A stretch of 64,000 bases of DNA from Portulaca oleracea. Lineage: Eukaryota; Streptophyta; Magnoliopsida; Caryophyllales; Portulacaceae. A program made the position numbers and the translations under genes. The stretch lies in NCBI GenBank assembly GCA_029582165.1, contig CM055884.1:16262537-16326536 (forward strand). The letters run 5' to 3'. Shown here in pieces: positions 1-11,796 of this stretch (the first letter of the stretch is position 1; each line of letters starts with the position of its first letter). The notes below the pieces were generated by a model. The model saw nothing but the letters and a program-made list of their open reading frames with translations. It was not told the DNA's origin and made no database searches.

Positions 1-45
1 TTTTTGTAAAAAGTCGACCCTAGTTTTGAGGTTTTGTTCTAGTCC

Positions 46-1230
46 ATATAAAATTCATTGGGTTGGGGAAATGATTATTTATTAATTAATGTAATTAAGT
101 CAAAAGCATTATGGTTAGCCCAAGTGGAATGATCCATTTATGTTTGAAAAATGATCATCTTAATCAATAAATAAAAATTGACTCACCTTTGATGATATTA
201 TATGGCCCTTTACGAAATTCTCTTAACAAAGGTCCAAAAAAATTAATTAAAAAGTCCAACAAAGTTAATGGATAACGTTTTAGACTGCATAATAGTCACT
301 AAGCACGAGTAAATTAATTTATCGATTTAATTAACAAATCCATCATATTTATGGCTGGCCCGTTGTTAGGCCCAACCATATTGGATTTGTCAATTAAACC
401 CATCAATTAATTATAACTCGCTTATTGTTGGCTTCATCCAGTCCTTTACAATGTCCGTTTTCCCTGAGTAAATAAATAAAGTTTGTTGTATTCTATGTGT
501 AAATACGTGTTTGTATGTTGGGTCTTCATTAGAGTCGGACCTAATTTTGAGATATTGTTTTAGTCCGCGTAATAATCATTGGGTTGAGAAGAAATAAATT
601 TATAAACTCGATTAATTAACCTTAAATTTTACGGTCGGCCCGGTGGTGGGGCCCATCCATTTTAAAGGTTAATTTTCCTTGTTTATCGATTTATTTTAAC
701 TCATCTTTGATGATTTTATTCGGCCCTTCTCAATATTCTCTTACTCATGGTCCAAAGAAAATTGATTAATAATCAAACAAAGTCAGTGTGTGTTGTTCTA
801 GCCCGCGTAATAGTCTCAAGGTTAGAGAAAATAAAATTATAAATTTGATTATTAAGTCTAACAAATCCATGGTCGACCCGTTGTTAAGCCCATCCACGAT
901 GGAATTAATAATTGAGTTTATAAGTCTATTTTAACTCGCCTTTTGATGACTTTATTCGTTCCTTTACAACATCCACTCGACTTGAGTTAAATAAATAAAT
1001 GTTTTGGGTTGCAACAAAAAAAAAGCGTGTAAATAGAAGTCAAGTTGTCAGTGTGTTCAGCATTATTCTAGTCCGCATAATAGCCAACATAGCTTGAGCT
1101 ATCTGAGTTGTTGGGCCCAGTTACGGATTCTCCTTAAAACGGTCGGCCTGTGGATTAGGCCCATCCGAATTGAGAAACACTGACTTGTATCTTTCCAACT
1201 TATGTCGACTCACTATATTTGACTTTATCC
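46..1230 (+). repeat. 5' leader of element A: five diverged ~250-bp modules
   Basis: Modules begin near 46, 283, 559, 796 and 1066. Each opens with a variant of TTCTAGTCCGCATAATAGTC followed by a TTGAG box, then a central box like GGCCCGTTGTTAGGCCCA, then a box like CTCGCTTATTGTTGGCTTTA and CGGCCCTTTA. No ORF of note. It follows the LTR/PBS in intact relatives, so it is transcribed leader. Elements B and E have three modules; A and C have five. Confidence 0.8.
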
Positions 1231-1831
1231 ATAGTCGTTTAGGTCATGCATGCATTGGGATGGGTTTTTCTTCATTTGTCCAATGTCAGGGTCAAGGCCT
1301 GAGTTAACCATAAACGGAATGTTTGGATGACGAGAATTTCCGCAACTACCATAGATCCCAAGGGAACAACATGGAGAATTGTTAGACTTTGGAGCACATG
1401 ATCCATTCAGGGAAACTGCCCCCACCGAAAGCAGAGGACCAGACATAACATGGATTCCCCATACAAGGACAAGGAGGGAACATCATCAAAGGAGCTTTAG
1501 AAGTAGCTATAGTCTTGGTTGTCAAGCATTTCATGCTCAGAGTCTGTTAGAGTTAGTTCTTCATTCATTTCTTTGCTCTTGTTGCTATGTGATCAAACAG
1601 AATTTCGTGCTTGTGTTTTTTTACTTGAGTTGAGAAGTTCTTTCATCTATCCATCATCTGTATAAACCAAGTCTGACAAATTCATCTTCTCTTATCCTTC
1701 CATCTTTGTCATATACCTCGTTTTCATCCTTCAGTTTTCTTGAATCCAGGGTTAGAGAGATGAAGAGAGAAATTCAAAAAAAAAAAAGAAGAGAAGTTCA
1801 AAAAAAAAAAGAGTGAAAAACTATAGAGTGG

Positions 1832-1862
1832 CCGGTTTGAAAACCTCATTGAGGCAAACCGG
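1832..1862 (+). other. hairpin with GCAAAAGGAGAG box, copy 1
   Basis: Arms CCGGTTTG (1832-1839) and CAAACCGG (1855-1862) pair perfectly around a 15-nt loop starting AAAACC. The box GCAAAAGGAGAG follows at 1863-1874. The arms differ from other copies by compensatory changes. Confidence 0.6.
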
Positions 1863-2741
1863 GCAAAAGGAGAGAATGTCATCAGGAAAGACCAAGTCCA
1901 ATAGTCTATCGAAAAGTGAACGCTCATCATTGAAAATGTTGCAGCTAAACCAAATGTGCCGAGGACAGGGGGCTTGAACCCTAACTTCATTTCACCACCC
2001 ATATTACCCTCATCTTTTCATCCTATCCCGACTTACCACCTACCACTCACATCTTTGACCTCTCCATCAAAGCTCAACCCTTTTCAAACCCTTAACCAAA
2101 TCCAAAAGGTGTGCAATGACCAAAGGAGAATAGGAGTCAACCCATGAAGAAGGAGTTTAAGAAAAAAAAAAAACCTTAGCCTTGACAAACCTGGTCATTC
2201 TCCTCATGACCAATCCATATCTACCCCAAAGTCAAAAGGTGTGTTGTAACTAATGTCATCAGAAAGGCAAACAGGAGTCAATCCCATGGAGAAGAAAGTC
2301 GAAAAAAGAGAAGAAAGCAAAGGAAAAAAAGTGAAAGTAAAAAAAAACCGAAAAAAGAGTGAAAAGTGAAAGTAGAAAAAAAGAGCCAGAAAAATGGAGT
2401 TAAAAAAAAAAAAGAAGTTGAGAGGGAAATGAAACAAGAAAAAGGAAGAAAAAAAAGGGGGGTTAGAGGAGAATAAGAAGTGAGAACGCGAAAACAAGAG
2501 TCATGCACACCTCAAAAAATCTCGTCTCAAACCTTGACCTCATCATCCATATATCTCAGCCTTCTACAACCTTCACAAACCTTTCATCCATCCATAACCT
2601 GTGTTTGAACCCTCAAACCTTCAAAACCATCTTTCCGAACCATTAAGCCTTCCTCGAGGCACTATCCATCAAAGTCGCGCTTAAAGAACTACGACTGGCC
2701 TGAAAATGTTGGTCTTTGAGAGAAGAAAAAAACAAGAGAGG

Positions 2742-2830
2742 CTAGCCTGAAAACCCGTCAGGGCAAGTTAGGCAAAAGGAGAGTGAGAGAATAAGAGAGG
2801 CTAGCTTGAAAAACCACTCGGGCGGGCTAG
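2742..2830 (+). other. hairpin with GCAAAAGGAGAG box, copies 2 and 3
   Basis: Copy 2: CTAGCCTG (2742-2749) against CAAGTTAG (2764-2771), one mismatch and one G-T pair. Copy 3: CTAGCTTG (2801-2808) against CGGGCTAG (2823-2830), all eight pairs formed with two G-T pairs. Both are followed by GCAAAAGGAGAG. Confidence 0.6.
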
Positions 2831-2925
2831 GCAAAAGGAGAGGAAACCCTGGATTCTATTTTTCATCATCATCAACCCTCCATCTTCCTTCCGTCAGACT
2901 TGGACATCATTCCATAACCATGTTC

Positions 2926-3235
2926 CAACCTTTTCCCAAGAGATGATGTCTATCCCATTTGACCATCTCTTCAAGACACGATCATTCTTGAGTGTCTCCC
3001 TATATCATTCATCAATAAACTCTCATCCACCATCCCTTTCAACCCTTTCTCAAGAGATGATGTCTATCCCTTTGACCATCTCTTCAAGACACGATCATTC
3101 TTGAGTATCTCCTTATACCATCCATCAATAAAGCCTCATCTACCATCCCTTTCAACCCTTTCTCAAGAGATGATGTCTATCCCATTTGACCATCTCCTCT
3201 CCCCTTCAAGACACGATCATTCTTAAGTGTCTCAA
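2926..3235 (+). repeat. ~114-bp tandem repeat, about three units
   Basis: The phrase AAGAGATGATGTCTATCCC recurs near 2938, 3052 and 3165. Each copy is followed by a TTGACCATCTC-type box and ACACGATCATTCTT, giving a spacing of about 113-114 bp. Non-coding part of LARD A. Confidence 0.8.
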
Positions 3236-3678
3236 CATCCCATTCACCATTCACCATCATCCACTATCTCCTTCCCCAAACACTTCCTAACCAATCCTTT
3301 CATCCCATCTCATCCTCCGTGGACTTTTAAGCTCAATTATTAATACAAGTATGAGGCTCTGTGTGGCTTACATGTCAGCAAGCGCGAAAGTCGTTCACAT
3401 CATATCAGCGGCTAATTGGCAACCACATGATCATTAACAGACTCATAAACAAGCTACTTTAAACTGGGGGGCTCGCACTACCTTTGTGACATCATTCAGG
3501 ACATTTATTGGGCATAACTTCAAAGATGGACACTTACTCCCTATCCTACAAGGTTCTGCATCTTCATTCTCATAGACGTCCTAATAGTGGTCTCATCAAA
3601 AAAAAAAAAAAAAAGAGCGAGAAAAAAAAAAGAAAAAGAAAGAAAGAAAAAGAGAAAAAAAAAGAAAGAAAAGAGGGG

Positions 3679-3707
3679 CTAACTTGAAAACCCTTTGAGC
3701 AAGTTAG
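3679..3707 (+). other. hairpin with GCAAAAGGAGAG box, copy 4
   Basis: CTAACTTG (3679-3686) pairs perfectly with CAAGTTAG (3700-3707) around a 13-nt loop starting AAAACC. GCAAAAGGAGAG follows immediately. Confidence 0.65.
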
Positions 3708-4184
3708 GCAAAAGGAGAGATTGGGACTCACGACTAAGGATTATACCTCCTCCTATTCCATGGTCTCCGTGCATCATATCGAAGCTGGGGGCTTGCAAAT
3801 CTCCAAGGTGCCCTCCAAAGCCAGACAATGTCATCAAGAGTCTACGCAAAATTGGGGGCTTATCATATACCATCACACATTTGCAAGCAAGCAAGGTCAT
3901 CTACATGACACATCCTTCAGGCCTGTTGCATCCATCATTGTTCCCTGTACTGTGGATCGAAACATTACTCATCCTGAATTTTCCTGAAATTCCTCACAGG
4001 TGGCCTTGACCCTTAGGAAGTCTTAGTCTTAGGAAAGCCTTGTCTTAGAAAATCTTTGTCCAAGAAAATCTTTGTCTAAATATAATGTCGGGGGGTTGTC
4101 TGCATTAAAGCATCATGTGTGTATCCTGTCTAAGCATATTGGGTTTGCTTTGCGTCTATAAGTCGTGTCAGGGCCTCATAGAGT

Positions 4185-4545
4185 CAGTGGTTGTGCATTG
4201 AGTCAGTCTATTCAAGTAAGTCTGTCATGCATCAAGTTAGTCTGTTGTGCATTGAGTCAGTTTGTCATGCATCAAGTCAATCTGTTATGTATCGAGTCAA
4301 TCTGTCTATTGAGTTAGTCTAATGTGCATTGAGTCAGTTTGTCATGCATCAAGTCGGTCTCTCATGTATCAAGTCAGTTTGTCATGCATCAAGACAGTCT
4401 ATCATTGAGTCAGGTTGTTGTGCATTGAGACGGTCTGTTGTACATTGAGTCGGTTTGTCATGTATTGAGTCAGTTGGTCATGCATCAAGTCGGTTTGTCA
4501 TGTATCAAGTCAATTTGTCGTACATAAAGTCGATGGTCGTGCATA
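4185..4545 (+). repeat. 20-bp degenerate tandem array
   Basis: About 16-18 units of roughly 20 bp such as AGTCAGTTTGTCATGCATCA alternating with AGTCAGTCTGTTGTGCATTG. The units are contiguous without spacers, so this is not a CRISPR array. It lies in the LARD interior. Confidence 0.8.
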
Positions 4546-5457
4546 AATGCATGAGTGCATGAATGCTTGTGTCAAAAAAAAAATTGCTTTGTTTGTGCAA
4601 GAGCTTAGTAGACTATTGTATGCATACCCGCATATCTGAAAAAAAAAAAGAAGAAGCAAGGAAGTGTCACATCGTTGCTCCATAACGCAACATTGGGGGC
4701 TGTTTAAGCCCATATGCTGTCAGACCAGTTGACATGGTTTCCAATCACTAAGAGCAAGATTAGAGTAAATCTCTAATCCAACTCTTGCTAGATAAGTTGG
4801 CATTCAGTCAAGTCATGCACGAATGGCGCGTGTCCGATACGAAGGACAACATCTTCACTTGACTAATACGGATCAACGACCGGGCAGATTCAAGAATCCA
4901 TTCCCCACAGTGAAATTTTGGCACCTATGCGCCTAAAGCAAAATTTAAAGAAAATAAGGGTCGTTGGTAGAGTTTCGGTGAAGTTCCTCAGCATCAAATT
5001 GCCATTATTCAGAGCTGCCGGCAGAGCTCGGCGCAATCGCAGCAATAAGAGCCATCAACATCGGGAAAATCCGTTCTGCCTGGGGAAAATTCGTTGGGCA
5101 TCGTCATTAATCTGCCGCACAGGTAATTCTCTGTATCTCCAACCTTTGTTCAAAATAATATGACATTCTGCTTTGGTTTCTGTGCAGGGAGTCATCACAG
5201 ACACCAGGTCGCCACTAAAAGGCACCGCTATCAAGCTGCCGCATAAAAAGTTGTCAGCTCACAAGTTGCCGACAAAGGGACCACCACCATTCAGCTACTA
5301 CACAAAAGGTCGCTGTCATCATCATCATTCAGGGCCATTGGCTGGGTTTAGATGTAGTCCCAAACTTGAGCCACCAGCAGCGCGCCCGGTGAAGTCTCAA
5401 TCCCCGAGCCATCGGCATCGTGACCGATGAAGTCTCGACCCCCAAGGCCATTAGCAG

Positions 5458-5462
5458 CGCGT
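5458..5462. repeat. left target-site duplication of the nested TR-GAG element
   Basis: CGCGT immediately left of the LTR end at 5463. The identical CGCGT stands at 11759-11763 directly after the other LTR end. Confidence 0.9.
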
Positions 5463-6903
5463 TGATAAGCCGCAATTGCACGGGTGAAATTGTAGCATAA
5501 ATCAAGGTCGTTCCCATAGGGACTTTTCCTTTCAACGCACTGAACTAGCCTCCTAGTTGATCGCTAAGTCGATCCGGTTTTTGTTTTGAATCAACTAAAT
5601 CTAACTCTAATCACAATCAAGGTCTAAACAAACGAATATTCACTAAACTATTCTGATTTAATCAAGGTAAAAAGGCGTTCAGGGGATGAAACCTAAGTCA
5701 AATAACGAATCAACGATGTGGATTGAACTCTCATTTCATTAATTTGCACAATCAAGGTTCGATAATCGCATAGAATACTTCGCAATGAGATTTTGCCACT
5801 AGAGCGAATTGCCAAGACTAACCAAGCACCTACTTTCGTGGGTATTTCGATTTAGTCAAGGTTAAAGATCTAATTATCTCAAGAACCCTAATTAAAACTT
5901 CTATGTTTAGATAATTTTAACTAGTTCAATCTAGGTTTTCGGGCAATCAAACTTCTCCTTTCGGTACTTCATTCAACAACCTATTAACATGCAATTGGTG
6001 ATCAAGCAAAAGCAATAACAATTCAATTCAAAGACCAAATAGATTGAAACAAACTAAATTCATGATAATTCAATCCAACAAAGTCAATTTACCAAGCAAC
6101 TTCAAAGGTTCATCCCCTAAACTAAAAAGAACTACTCACAATTCATGTTTAAAACTACAAAGCAAATGAAATCTATTCTAGAAAGCATATGAAAATCTAT
6201 GAGAGAATGAGAAATAAACCCAAGTGAAGAACAATCTTGCTAGGAATCAACAATGGAGGACTTTTGCTCCGCCACTTCAAGGTATGTTCAAATTGCTCTT
6301 CGATCTTCAATCTTCTCTCAATCTTCAATGATGGAATGGAATATGGATGATGAATGATATGATTAGGGCATGAAATGGATGATGGTGGATGATCATCCCC
6401 CCTAAACTCCGCCGGAAATAAGCATAATATAGGCAAATATCAACTCAAAACCGCCGAAAATGAAAAGACAGGAGAGGCACGGACCGTGCCAGGGGTGACA
6501 CGGACCGTGCTCATAGTGACACGGACCGTGCCCCCCTAGGCACTACCCGTGTTGCTTCACTGCACACAATTCTTCACGTTCTGGTCATAGGCACTACCCG
6601 TGCCACTGCAGACACCACCCGTGCCACTGTCTTTTTCAGGCCTAGGAGTACTTTGGGCCATTGTTTGGGCCTTGGGTGATCCAACATCTCACTTCTTGGT
6701 CCTTTAAGCTCATAACTTGGATCTACACTTGCTTTTTTGGCTCGGTTTACATCGATTCTTCACAAATTCCCTACAAAACTCACCAAACTCCAAACCAAGC
6801 GTAATATGGGAAATTCGGGTATAAAATAACATAATCAAATCAAATATTCCCCAAATTCTCATCAAAACAACCAAGTTCTCATATATACAAGAAGCACTTA
6901 TCA
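5463..6903 (-). repeat. 3' LTR of the TR-GAG element
   Basis: 1441 bp, on the minus strand reading TGATAAGTGC... to ...GCTTATCA. It begins directly after the polypurine tract at 6904-6918. It contains direct repeats of ACGGACCGTG and CACTACCCGTG boxes (6478-6625). Its first 545 bp are duplicated at 11214-11758. The solo LTR at 37421 has similar ends and internal boxes, so the two families are related. Confidence 0.9.
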
Positions 6904-6918
6904 AAATCCCCCATGCTT
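6904..6918 (-). other. polypurine tract of the TR-GAG element
   Basis: Minus strand GCATGGGGGATTT abuts the TGATAAG LTR start. A similar GCATGGGGGGGAT tract lies at about 8717-8731, possibly a second priming tract. Confidence 0.75.
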
Positions 6919-8931
6919 AGTCCTTGCTTGTCCCTAAGCAAGTCCAAACTCAAAAGAAAAGGCAAAGAAAAAAAATGAAAGAAAATAAAAGAAAACTGGA
7001 CAAAAAGACTCAAAGAACTCAAACCAAAAGTAAAAAGACTCAAAAGTAAAAATTAACGAAAAAGAAAATTTTTATTTAATTACAAATCTGCAGGATGGCA
7101 ATGATAGAACATTCAATCAATCGAATCTAATCTAAAGTACAACCTAAGAGTGAAAAAGAAGCTAATTTACACAAGTAAATGAAGACAAATTATTCAAGAA
7201 TGGTACTCATCAAGTTCAACCAATCACCCTTAATTACCGAATGAGATAAGAAGGCACATGTTAAGCATGAAACTAGGTATGAATGAAGAGCAAACTCACT
7301 TTCTTGGGAATGTGGAAACAGTCCTCTCATGTGTTTAAATATGAAAAATCATTGAAAGTTCGCTCAAATACTCAAACCAAAGTCACAACCAACCACGTAC
7401 TTGCTAAGAATCTCAACTCTCCACCGCAATTTGCAAAGCAAAATTGACAATCAAGAGGACTTTCAAGGGTTGTAACGGGGCTAGGGTTAAGGGTAAGGAG
7501 TGGATAATATTAGGGAATCGTGGAGCTAAAAGCCAAAGCTTGAAATTATGTTGCACTAATTCGACATACATACACTCTCACCACTTAAAATCAATCCAAT
7601 TCAACCCCACAAACAATTGGAAACTTGCCTCAAAACAAAAGAAACACAATGTCAAACACTTTATTCTCTTTTTCTTCTTTTTTCAGGAATTCTCCGATTT
7701 TTTTCTTTTTCTTTTCACACTTTTTCTATATTTTTTTTCTTCTCTTTTTTTCCTTTCTTTCTTCTTGAATGAAACATACACACAAACAAACAAACTCACA
7801 CTTATATACAACTCACTAGGCAAGTTCCAACTCTACCCAACCACTTCAATGTACATAATTTGGGGAATCAATCAATATATACAACTCAAACCAATTCCCC
7901 ATCACAAACCAAACCACCAAAGTAACCATATTCAACCCAACTTCATACTCAACACATTTCAAGCAATGGCTTAAGGGTAGGAAATATATAATCGGCCAAG
8001 GCTTATAATATGGGTTCAAGAAAAGAAAAAATCAAGGCTAGAAAGGGCTAACTAAGGATAGTATGATGTAAACGGGTGGTCAAGGCTTGCGGGTTCAAAT
8101 CCTAATGCCTCTATCATCTTGTCAATGTACAACGCATAGCAATTTCAAGGTGATGCAAAGCAAATGAAGGAGGATGCAACAATGGTGAGTCACTCATGGA
8201 AATTAGACTAATAAAAATGATTAGTCTTTTCTTTTAGGCTTATGTGGACTCACGGGTAGCGCTAAACAATCATTACCTAGTGTAAGAAGATATGCATATG
8301 CACAACTCACTCTTACAATAGAAACAAAGGCAATTGGTCTTACTATCCTAGCACAATTCTCACAACAATTAGCTTCAAAACTCATGTCAATTCACAGTCT
8401 TTCACAAACGGGCTATACAAGATCAAATCAAGTCAAAAGAAAAACTATCTCGCCAAATCCTATATCAAACTTTTTTTTTCTTTTTATATTTTTTTTCTTT
8501 CTTTTTCAAAAACCTTTTACAAGACTCAAAATGAAAATAAGAAAATAAGAAAATGAAAACAACCTACGAAAAGAAGAAATTAAAAAAAAAACTACAAGCA
8601 AATCTAGAAAACAAAAGAAATAAAATCAAAACAACAAAAGAAAAAGACTCAAAACAAGTTAAAAATCAAAAATAAAAACGACTCAAAACACACATATCCA
8701 CAAAAAGTTTACACAAATCCCCCCCATGCTTGAACCGAGCATTGTCCGCAATGCGAAACATCACCCGAGAAGCAAAGGAAGAAAACACAAATCTAGAAGA
8801 ATAAAAAATAAAAAGAAGAAAAATAAGGAAAAATTTTAGAAAATCCTAAAAAAAATAAAATAAAATTGAAAAAGCTTGGGTTGCCTCCCAAGAAGTGCTT
8901 GTTTAATGTCCTAAGCTGGACAAGGTACCTC
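6919..8931 (-). other. low-complexity 3' region of the TR-GAG element
   Basis: Two kilobases between the gag-protease reading frame and the polypurine tract, with long T/C- or A-rich stretches (6955-7070, 7665-7775, 8466-8700). The 176-codon ORF at 7444-7974 is built from these tracts and has no domain. On the minus strand about 8877-8900 reads TTCTTGGGAGGCAACCCAAG, a box I recall as common after gag-pol in Athila-related elements. No other gene seen. Confidence 0.6.
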
Positions 8932-11176
8932 TCAACCCGGTGAATAGTCCATAACTCCATAGCCAAGGGCTTTTGGAGCTTCACATTGCATAGTACCTCC
9001 AAACATCTTCAAATTGACCCCACAGCTTGGGTCAAACTCATCACCTCCTTCAAAAATGGAGGGATCTCCATCATCAACCCTGAAAATCTCATCCAATGTA
9101 CCCTTGTTAATAGCATAAGGCACGTTCTTGATGATGTTAGGTGGGAGCAAAATTTCTTTTATTCCCACCCTTGCATCGCCAAGTTCATGGCCTTTATCAA
9201 TAAATAAACCACAAGAATTTTCAACAGAATGGTCACGAGATTTCTCAAGCTTTTCACTCTCCACTACATGCACACAATCATCGTTCTTTTCACAAATCAA
9301 ACCATCAACATTCTTATCCTTCTCACCAAACACATCAACACCAAAGCAAGGGGAAACGCCACGTGGCAAAACATCACGGAATAAATCAAACTCAAGTTCA
9401 TGTTCCCCTATCCTAAACTTCATCTTTCCACATTGTACATCTATGACACACCCTACGGTAGCAAGAAAAGGTCTCCCAAAATGATTTGGGTGCAGGAATC
9501 TTCGGGCATATCAAGGATGACAAAATCAATCGGCACATAGCAATCACCCACCTTAAGGGGAAAGTCCTCCAAAATACCCTTAGGGTATTTGATAGAACGA
9601 TCCGCCATTTGCAATGACATGGTAGTTGGTCTCAACTCTCCTAGGTTCAACCGTTCATACAAAGAATAGGGCATTAAGCTTACACTAGAACCCACATCAC
9701 ACAAAGCTCGGTCAACGGTTAAGCTACCTAGGCCACATGGAATACTAAAGCTTCCCGGGTCCTTAAGCTTAGGAGTAAGCTTGTTAAGAACCACAGAACT
9801 ACATTCTTCAGTCAAAGCAACTTCCTCAATTTCATCAATTTTCCTCTTTTTAGAGAGGATTTCTTTCAAAAACTTTGCATACAAAGGCATTTGAGATAAA
9901 ACATCCAAAAACGGCACATTCACATTCAATTGCTTTAACATATTAAAGAACTTGCCGAATTTTGCATCAAATTTAGCCTTAGCATATCTTTGAGGAAAGG
10001 GTAACGGTGGTTTGTAAACTCTAGGTGGAGATGAAGGTCGGGTTTCGGTGTTCTCTTTTGAATGCTCACTCTCAAGGTCTTTCTCTCTTTCAAAACTAAC
10101 AACATTCTCACTAGGCTTCTCAACCTCTTTCTCAACCACTACTCCCCCATGCTTGGTATTTGGCACGCTAGGTCCCTCATATTGTGTCCCACTCCTCAAA
10201 ATAATGGCATTACAATGCTCCTTAGGGTTAGGTTCGGGCTTTCCGGGAAGCATTCCCGGAGGGGTAGTGGAGGTACCAGCTTGAATGGCAATTTGATTCT
10301 CAAGCATTTGAGTGTGGGTGCTCATAAGGTCAACCTTAGTAGCTAAGGCCTTAATCACCTCATCTTGTCTTTGTTGATGCTCAAGTTGCCGTTGTTGGTG
10401 TTGTTGTTGAGACAACATCAAAGCTTGTATCATGGACTCTAGGTTAGGCTTTTGGGGAGCTTGTGGTGGAGGTGGTTGGGGTTGTCTTTGTCCTTGGGGT
10501 TGACCCATTTGGTTATTATTCCGGTAAGAAAAGTTCGGGTGGAACCTAAAACCGGGATTGTAAGTATTGGAAAAAGGGTCAAAGTTTTGCCTATGAGAAG
10601 GGTTACCAACATAGTTAACCACTTCGGTCGATTCATTGCTAACCAACCCACTAGGACAATTCAAGGTCTCATGCTCATATGATTGACACGACGCACATGG
10701 TTGGGAGGAGCATTCACATTCAACAAATCCATCTTCTTAGTCATGGCATCCAACTTAGCATTCAACATAGAAATAGCATCAACTTCATACTTACCTCCCG
10801 TCCTCTTTGAACGGGGCTTTGACCACTGGTAGCTATTGATTGCCATCTCCTCAATCAAAGTTTGGAGTTCCGCCACTGTCTTGGACATGATGTTGCCTCC
10901 CGCCGCCGCCAAGATGTTGGCCCTCAAGTTGTCATCCACCCCGTTGTAGAAGGCTTGTATCGGGACCCATGGTTCTAAACCATGGTTGGGGCATTGACGT
11001 AAGAGGTCCTTGAACCTCTCCCATGCTTCATAGAGGGACTCATCCGGCTCTTGGACAAATGTTGAGATTTGATTCCGGAGGCTCGTCAACTTGCTAGGAG
11101 GAAAGTACTTCGCCAAGAATAGGCTAGCAAGTTGGTCAAAAGTGGTGATAGTAGAGCTTGATGGAAGAGCGTCCAA
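8932..11176 (-). pseudogene. gag-pro: Athila-type gag-protease, N-terminally truncated and frameshifted
   Basis: Gag forms the virus-like particle; the aspartic protease processes it. The N-terminal part (11176-10661) has retrotransposon-gag residues: a tyrosine-proline-rich FLAKYFPP segment and W/F positions typical of capsid. A one-base frameshift near 10700 precedes a perfect CCHC zinc knuckle (C-x2-C-x4-H-x4-C). The second frame (10664-9453) has a Q/P-rich stretch, then a protease site DVGSS near 9710 and a LGD flap-like end. A third frame (9423-8932) continues with the gag-pol linker after a shift near 9450. No RT follows. Gag residues upstream of 11171 are replaced by filler DNA, so the start codon at 11176 is not the native one. 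Confidence 0.82.
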
Positions 11177-11213
11177 GAATAGGCTAGCAACTTGCTAGGA
11201 GGAAAGTACTTGC
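11172..11213. repeat. filler DNA at a deletion junction
   Basis: Two pieces of adjacent gag are copied out of order between gag and the LTR fragment: CCAAGAATAGGCTAGCAA (11173-11190) repeats 11113-11130, and CAACTTGCTAGGAGGAAAGT onward (11188-11211) repeats 11087-11110. The junction then jumps into LTR sequence at 11214. Confidence 0.85.
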
Positions 11214-11758
11214 TATGATTAGGGCATGAAATGGATGATGGTGGATGATCATCCCCCCTAAACTCCGCCGGAAATAAGCATAATATAGGAAAATATCAAC
11301 TCAAAACCACCGAAAATGAAAAGACAAGAGAGGCACGGACCGTGCCAGGGGTGACACGGACCGTGCTCATAGTGACACGGACCGTGCCCCCTAGGCACTA
11401 CCCGTGTCGCTTCACTGCACACAATTCTTCACGTTCTGGTCATAGGCACTACCCGTGCCACTGTAGACACCACCCGTGCCACTGTCTTTTTCAGGCCTAG
11501 AAGTACTTTGGGCCATTGTTTGGGCCTTGGGTGATCCAACATCTCACTTCTTGGTCCTTTAAGCTCATAACTTGGATCTACACTTGCTTTTTGGGCTCGG
11601 TTTACGTAGATTCTTCACAAATTCCCTACAAAACTCACCAAACTCCAAACCAAGCGTAATATGGGAAATTCGGGTATAAAATAACATAATCAAATCAAAT
11701 ATTCCTCAAATTCTCATCAAAACAACCAAGTTCTCATATATTCAAGAAGCACTTATCA
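11214..11758 (-). repeat. 5' LTR fragment of the TR-GAG element
   Basis: 545 bp matching 6357-6903 closely. It is the U3 start of the 5' LTR on the minus strand; the rest of the LTR, PBS and leader are deleted. Confidence 0.9.
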
Positions 11759-11763
11759 CGCGT
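11759..11763. repeat. right target-site duplication of the TR-GAG element
   Basis: CGCGT directly after the LTR end at 11758, identical to 5458-5462. Confidence 0.9.
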
Positions 11764-11796
11764 CTAATGAGGTCCTTCGACATCGAAAATGCCAAC

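Larger units (their letters stand above)
1231..5457 (+). other. non-coding interior of LARD A
   Basis: 4.2 kb with no protein-coding signal. It contains purine-rich and A-rich tracts (1770-1815, 2155-2170, 2320-2480, 3598-3672), four copies of a hairpin plus GCAAAAGGAGAG box (1832, 2742, 2801, 3679), a ~114-bp tandem repeat (2926-3235) and a 20-bp tandem array (4185-4545). From about 4790 the sequence resembles the pre-polypurine-tract region of element B (compare 5180-5330 with 27715-27870, both with GTCGCC and AAAAGG boxes). The short ORFs here are low-complexity by-products. Confidence 0.7.
5463..11758 (-). mobile_element. Athila-type gag/protease-only LTR element (TR-GAG-like)
   Basis: A 6.3-kb element on the minus strand, bounded by TGATAAG...CTTATCA termini and a perfect 5-bp target duplication. 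Minus-strand order: 5' LTR fragment (11758-11214), gag with zinc knuckle, aspartic protease, a linker, a long low-complexity 3' region, polypurine tract, complete 3' LTR (6903-5463). No RT, RNase H or integrase is present, so it depends on an autonomous relative. The 5' LTR has lost everything after its first 545 bp together with the PBS and the gag N-terminus, so this copy is dead. It is inserted in the 3' region of LARD A. Confidence 0.88.

Noticed and set aside
4185..4545. Regular ~20-bp repeats considered as CRISPR
   Set aside because: Units are contiguous without unique spacers and lie inside a plant retroelement.
7444..7974. 176-codon plus-strand ORF
   Set aside because: Mostly encoded by T/C-rich low-complexity sequence in the 3' region of the minus-strand TR-GAG element; no domain.
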